From positions 8,556,001 through 8,620,000 of the forward strand of contig CAUJLY010000001.1 of assembly GCA_963281155.1 (NCBI GenBank): 64,000 bases of DNA, given 5' to 3'. This document shows positions 61,601 through 64,000 of this stretch, one piece after another. Below the pieces are notes generated by a model. That model did no database searches. It saw only the letters and a program-made list of their open reading frames with translations, and was not told the DNA's origin. Source of the stretch: Rhabditophanes sp. KR3021 (taxonomy: Eukaryota > Nematoda > Chromadorea > Rhabditida > Alloionematidae). The position numbers were made by a program, and so were the translations under genes. How positions within the stretch are numbered: the stretch's first letter is position 1; each line of letters begins with the position of its first letter.

Positions 61601-61981
61601 GGTCGCAGAATTTGACCTACCCGAACAATCAATCATCGTTCTTGGGATCGAAGATGTCCAATACACAGATTTAACAAAGGAAGGTATGTTATTGTGATCA
61701 AAGTTGAGTGTTCATGTTGTTCCATCTCTCAAAACAAAACTAATCGATTGGTGGATCTAATTTTAGGGGCTGATTCATCGAAACATCATTTGGGTACACC
61801 AAATGACATCCAATCGCAAATAAATTCCCTAGGAAAGCCTGGCAACCAATGCAAATCAAATGATGTTATGAAAGCATGTTTGGTAGGAACAGTCTTGATG
61901 ACAACACTCCTAATGATAGCCTTGATCAGTTTGTTAATCGGAAGAAAGCGACGAGCCAAAGCAAGCGATATATCTTTCTAA
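58639..61981 (+). CDS. ZP-domain (cuticlin-like) type I membrane protein, 490 aa
   Basis: Seven exons: 58639-58723, 58766-58885, 59810-60121, 60809-61362, 61400-61487, 61585-61683 and 61767-61981. After a signal peptide (MVIVGIKFLLFAFIINGIKS) the ZP domain starts with DPVVSCQADSIKI, RGKIYVKG and KECTQ. It continues NLTFLVKFDNCG, PTCKYEILNAEKDGEPVKFARIG, FHRWSC, YCMLVHSCSVYDGQGG, DSKGCGVDNYIL and FKFADKSTLNFNCQI. This is the nematode cuticlin/DYF-7 type, with paired cysteines retained. Such proteins polymerise into apical extracellular matrix under the cuticle. An acidic region and possible dibasic cleavage sites (GNAKR, RKGLSR) follow, then a transmembrane segment (LVGTVLMTTLLMIALISLLI) and a short basic tail. 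The first four introns join in phase 1,1,1,0 and all junctions keep frame. ATTTTAG lies two bases before the ATG. Confidence 0.9.
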
Positions 61982-62199
61982 TTGTGTAAAGTTATATCAT
62001 CTATTATATTAGATATTTATTAATTCAAAATACATTTCTGTAACACATTTCCTTGGTGACACGATTTATTAACAAAATTTGTACACTTCATTCATTTGCT
62101 TTATGTACTTATTATGTATGGTATCAACTGTTTTAAACACACATTTTTATAACAAAATTGACGACGCTTTTTTCGTAAGATACGCTTAATGCGATTTAA

Positions 62200-62320
62200 T
62201 CAATCAAATCAAAATAATACACAAAATTGATATTTTGCAATCAAATTAATGCACAAATTAATATTTTGCAATCAAATCAATGTGCAAATTAATATTTAGC
62301 AAATAATACCCAAAATTAAA
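62200..62320. repeat. 31-bp tandem repeat, about 3-4 copies
   Basis: A 31-bp unit (GCAATCAAATTAATGCACAA...) is seen at 62237-62267 and 62268-62298 with a few differences. A more diverged copy precedes it (about 62200-62236) and a partial one follows (from 62299). It lies between two convergent genes, in or near their 3' UTRs. Confidence 0.85.
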
Positions 62321-62463
62321 ATGCAGTATAGTTAAAGCCAGATATAAATTACAAGGATTTTATTTTGATAACGGCAATATAGTATATATTAAAGACAAGC
62401 AATTTTGGTGGATGACAAAATCACAAACATTAATCAGGTAGACATCACAAAAGCAAGGTGATG

Positions 62464-64000
62464 TCAATAAAATTCTGTATAATGGTAGGAAACATTTTGT
62501 AGTCCCAGTTGTATGGTTGATTTTTGTTTGATTTCAAATTTTTTAATTTTGCCCGTCACCGTCTTTGGAAAGTCCTTTTCCTTTTTGAATAAGATGTAGC
62601 GAGGAATTTTGAAGTAAGCAATCTTTCCTTGGCAATACTCTTTGACTGAGGCCTCAGTTAGTTGCTCTGCCCCTGGGAAGTGATCTTTTTGTTGAATCCA
62701 GGCACACACAGCTTCACCCATCCTAGCATCAGGAACCCCAACCACCTGAACGTTTTCCACCTGTGGATGTCTGAACAAAAACTGCTCGATTTCAGTAGGA
62801 TACAAATTCTCTCCACCCCTAACAATCATGTCCTTAGACCTTCCAACAATCGTAACTGTCCCATCTCCATGCATAACTCCAATGTCTCCCGTATGATACC
62901 AACGGTCCGGGGTAATGTCCTTTTTGGTTTGTTCTTCACTTCCCCAGTAACAAAGCATCACAGAATAGCCTCGAACTAGTATTTCACCCTTCTCTCCTCT
63001 ACTCACTACTTTGCCTTTTTCATCTATTAACATTGATTCGAGGTGATCCATGACATAACCAACTGATTGGATTCTGTATTCGGGGGCATCTCTCAACAAA
63101 GACATATATGAGACAGGGGACGTTTCGGTAGTTCCATAGCATACCGCCAAATCTTCCATTCCCATTTCAGTGACTAGTCTTTGGCATAACGCAATTGGAC
63201 AAGGTGCCCCGGCCACTATTCCCGATTTGATGGAACTGTAATTGTAATCTTTGAATTTGGGATGGTTTATCATGTCAATATACATAGTAGGAGTTCCATA
63301 AACAGCCGTGCAACTAAAAAACACAAATAGATAATGTGGTAAAAAAGATATATTTACCTTTCCTCGTGAATAGCCTCCAACGCAGCCAAAGGTTCAAAAG
63401 AGGGAGCAGGAAAGACACAGGTTTGGTGGTGAATCAAAGCAGCCAACACACCCATCACACAACCAAAGCAATGATACAATGGGTTAGGAATACAGATGAT
63501 AGCATTAGTGTTTTGATAGCCTGCTCGTACACCCACAAACATTGCGTTGTTGAGGATGTTGTGGTGTGATAAGGTAGCTCCTTTGGGAGATCCGGTAGTT
63601 CCCGATGTGTACTGGATGTTGGCTGCGTCGTCTGGAGATATGTCTGCCTCGATTAGTGTTAACTTTTTCTTGTCTTCGCCCGTTCCCAGTTGGGTGATGT
63701 GGTCGTAGTTCCAGGCGCCCCTTCAATTCAAATAACCAATTGTCAAGTATTTATATTTAACTTACTTAAAACCTCCACTACCTCCATTATAAATAATCAA
63801 ATGCCTAAAATCAGGAAACTCCTCACTCTCAACCTCTCCCACACCAATAGCACCCTCCCTGATCTGAGGAATGATTTCAGAAATGATGTTGTAATAGTTG
63901 GATTTTTTGAAGTCAGGAGGTGCTATTATTGCTTTGATCCCAACTTTCATCAAAGCATACTTTAGTTCTTCTGTTTGGTAGGAGGGATTGACGTTGACGA
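62464..64000 (-). CDS. ACSF2: Medium-chain acyl-CoA synthetase ACSF2, 3' part (runs off the window)
   Basis: The last three exons are visible: beyond 64000 to 63766, 63720-63358 and 63313-62464. This is an AMP-forming acyl-CoA ligase, mitochondrial in vertebrates. It matches human ACSF2 in order: VNPSYQTEEL and KVGIKAIIAP, the P-loop-like YTSGTTGSPKGATLSHHNI, NPLYHCFGCVMG, YGTPTMYIDM, CYGTTETSPVS, WYHTGDIG, GRSKDMIVRGGENLYPTEIE, VGVPDARMGEAVCAWI, FKIPRYI and KTVTGKIKKFEI, which holds the catalytic lysine. Phases (2, 2 and stop) keep frame with GTAAGT and GTAAAT donors. The C-terminus is extended by about 20 residues (STIQLGLQNVSYHYTEFY) relative to human. The N-terminus, including any mitochondrial presequence, is outside the window, so the gene is partial only because of the window edge. 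Confidence 0.95.

Overview
The window looks like AT-rich nuclear DNA from a nematode. Direct support comes from a serpentine chemoreceptor of the nematode-specific Srt class (27.6 kb), a cuticlin-type ZP-domain membrane protein (58.6-62.0 kb), a remnant of a MIG-18-like secreted protein (46.7 kb), and 3' splice-site-like motifs a few bases upstream of many start codons, the pattern expected for spliced-leader trans-splicing. Most introns are short (about 42-52 nt). The species cannot be named from the sequence alone.

Layout. 1-6.3 kb: spliceosome subunit SF3B3 (+) and an unrecognised basic/helical protein (-). 6.9-14.3 kb: a decayed fragment of HMG-CoA lyase, a long intact Ty3/Gypsy-like gag-pol ORF (-), then the intact three-exon mitochondrial HMG-CoA lyase (-), head-to-head with ribosomal protein L11 (+). 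15.8-18.7 kb: V-ATPase subunit H (+) and a RhoA-type GTPase (-), tail to tail. 19.6-22.7 kb: insulin-degrading enzyme (-). 26-31 kb: Aurora-type kinase (+), Srt receptor (-), thymidylate synthase (+). 37.4-40.7 kb: a HIF-1 alpha homologue (+) with two LAP prolyl-hydroxylation-type motifs. 41-48.3 kb: an unusual integrin-beta-like gene (-) lacking the ligand-binding beta-I domain and the cytoplasmic tail, surrounded by decayed chemoreceptor, secreted-protein and leucine-rich-repeat remnants. 52.1-57.5 kb: an LRR-like protein, an unrecognised probable beta-propeller protein (-) and Integrator subunit 5 (+), the last two head-to-head. 58.6-64 kb: ZP-domain protein (+) and the 3' part of acyl-CoA synthetase ACSF2 (-), which runs off the window.

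The genes are mostly independent housekeeping and regulatory loci; nothing suggests an operon. Large AT-rich stretches (22.7-26.0, 30.9-37.3 and 48.3-52.1 kb) hold no gene I can support, but contain diverged repeats and gene relics.

The most unusual items are the GPI-anchored-looking integrin-beta protein without a beta-I domain, the gag-pol ORF with an apparently damaged RNase H but intact integrase triad, the HMG-CoA lyase fragment beside it, a GC-AG intron in SF3B3, and repeated sequence spanning an intron boundary in the ZP gene. Exon coordinates were assigned by hand from splice signals, reading frame and family knowledge; transcript data would be needed to confirm them.
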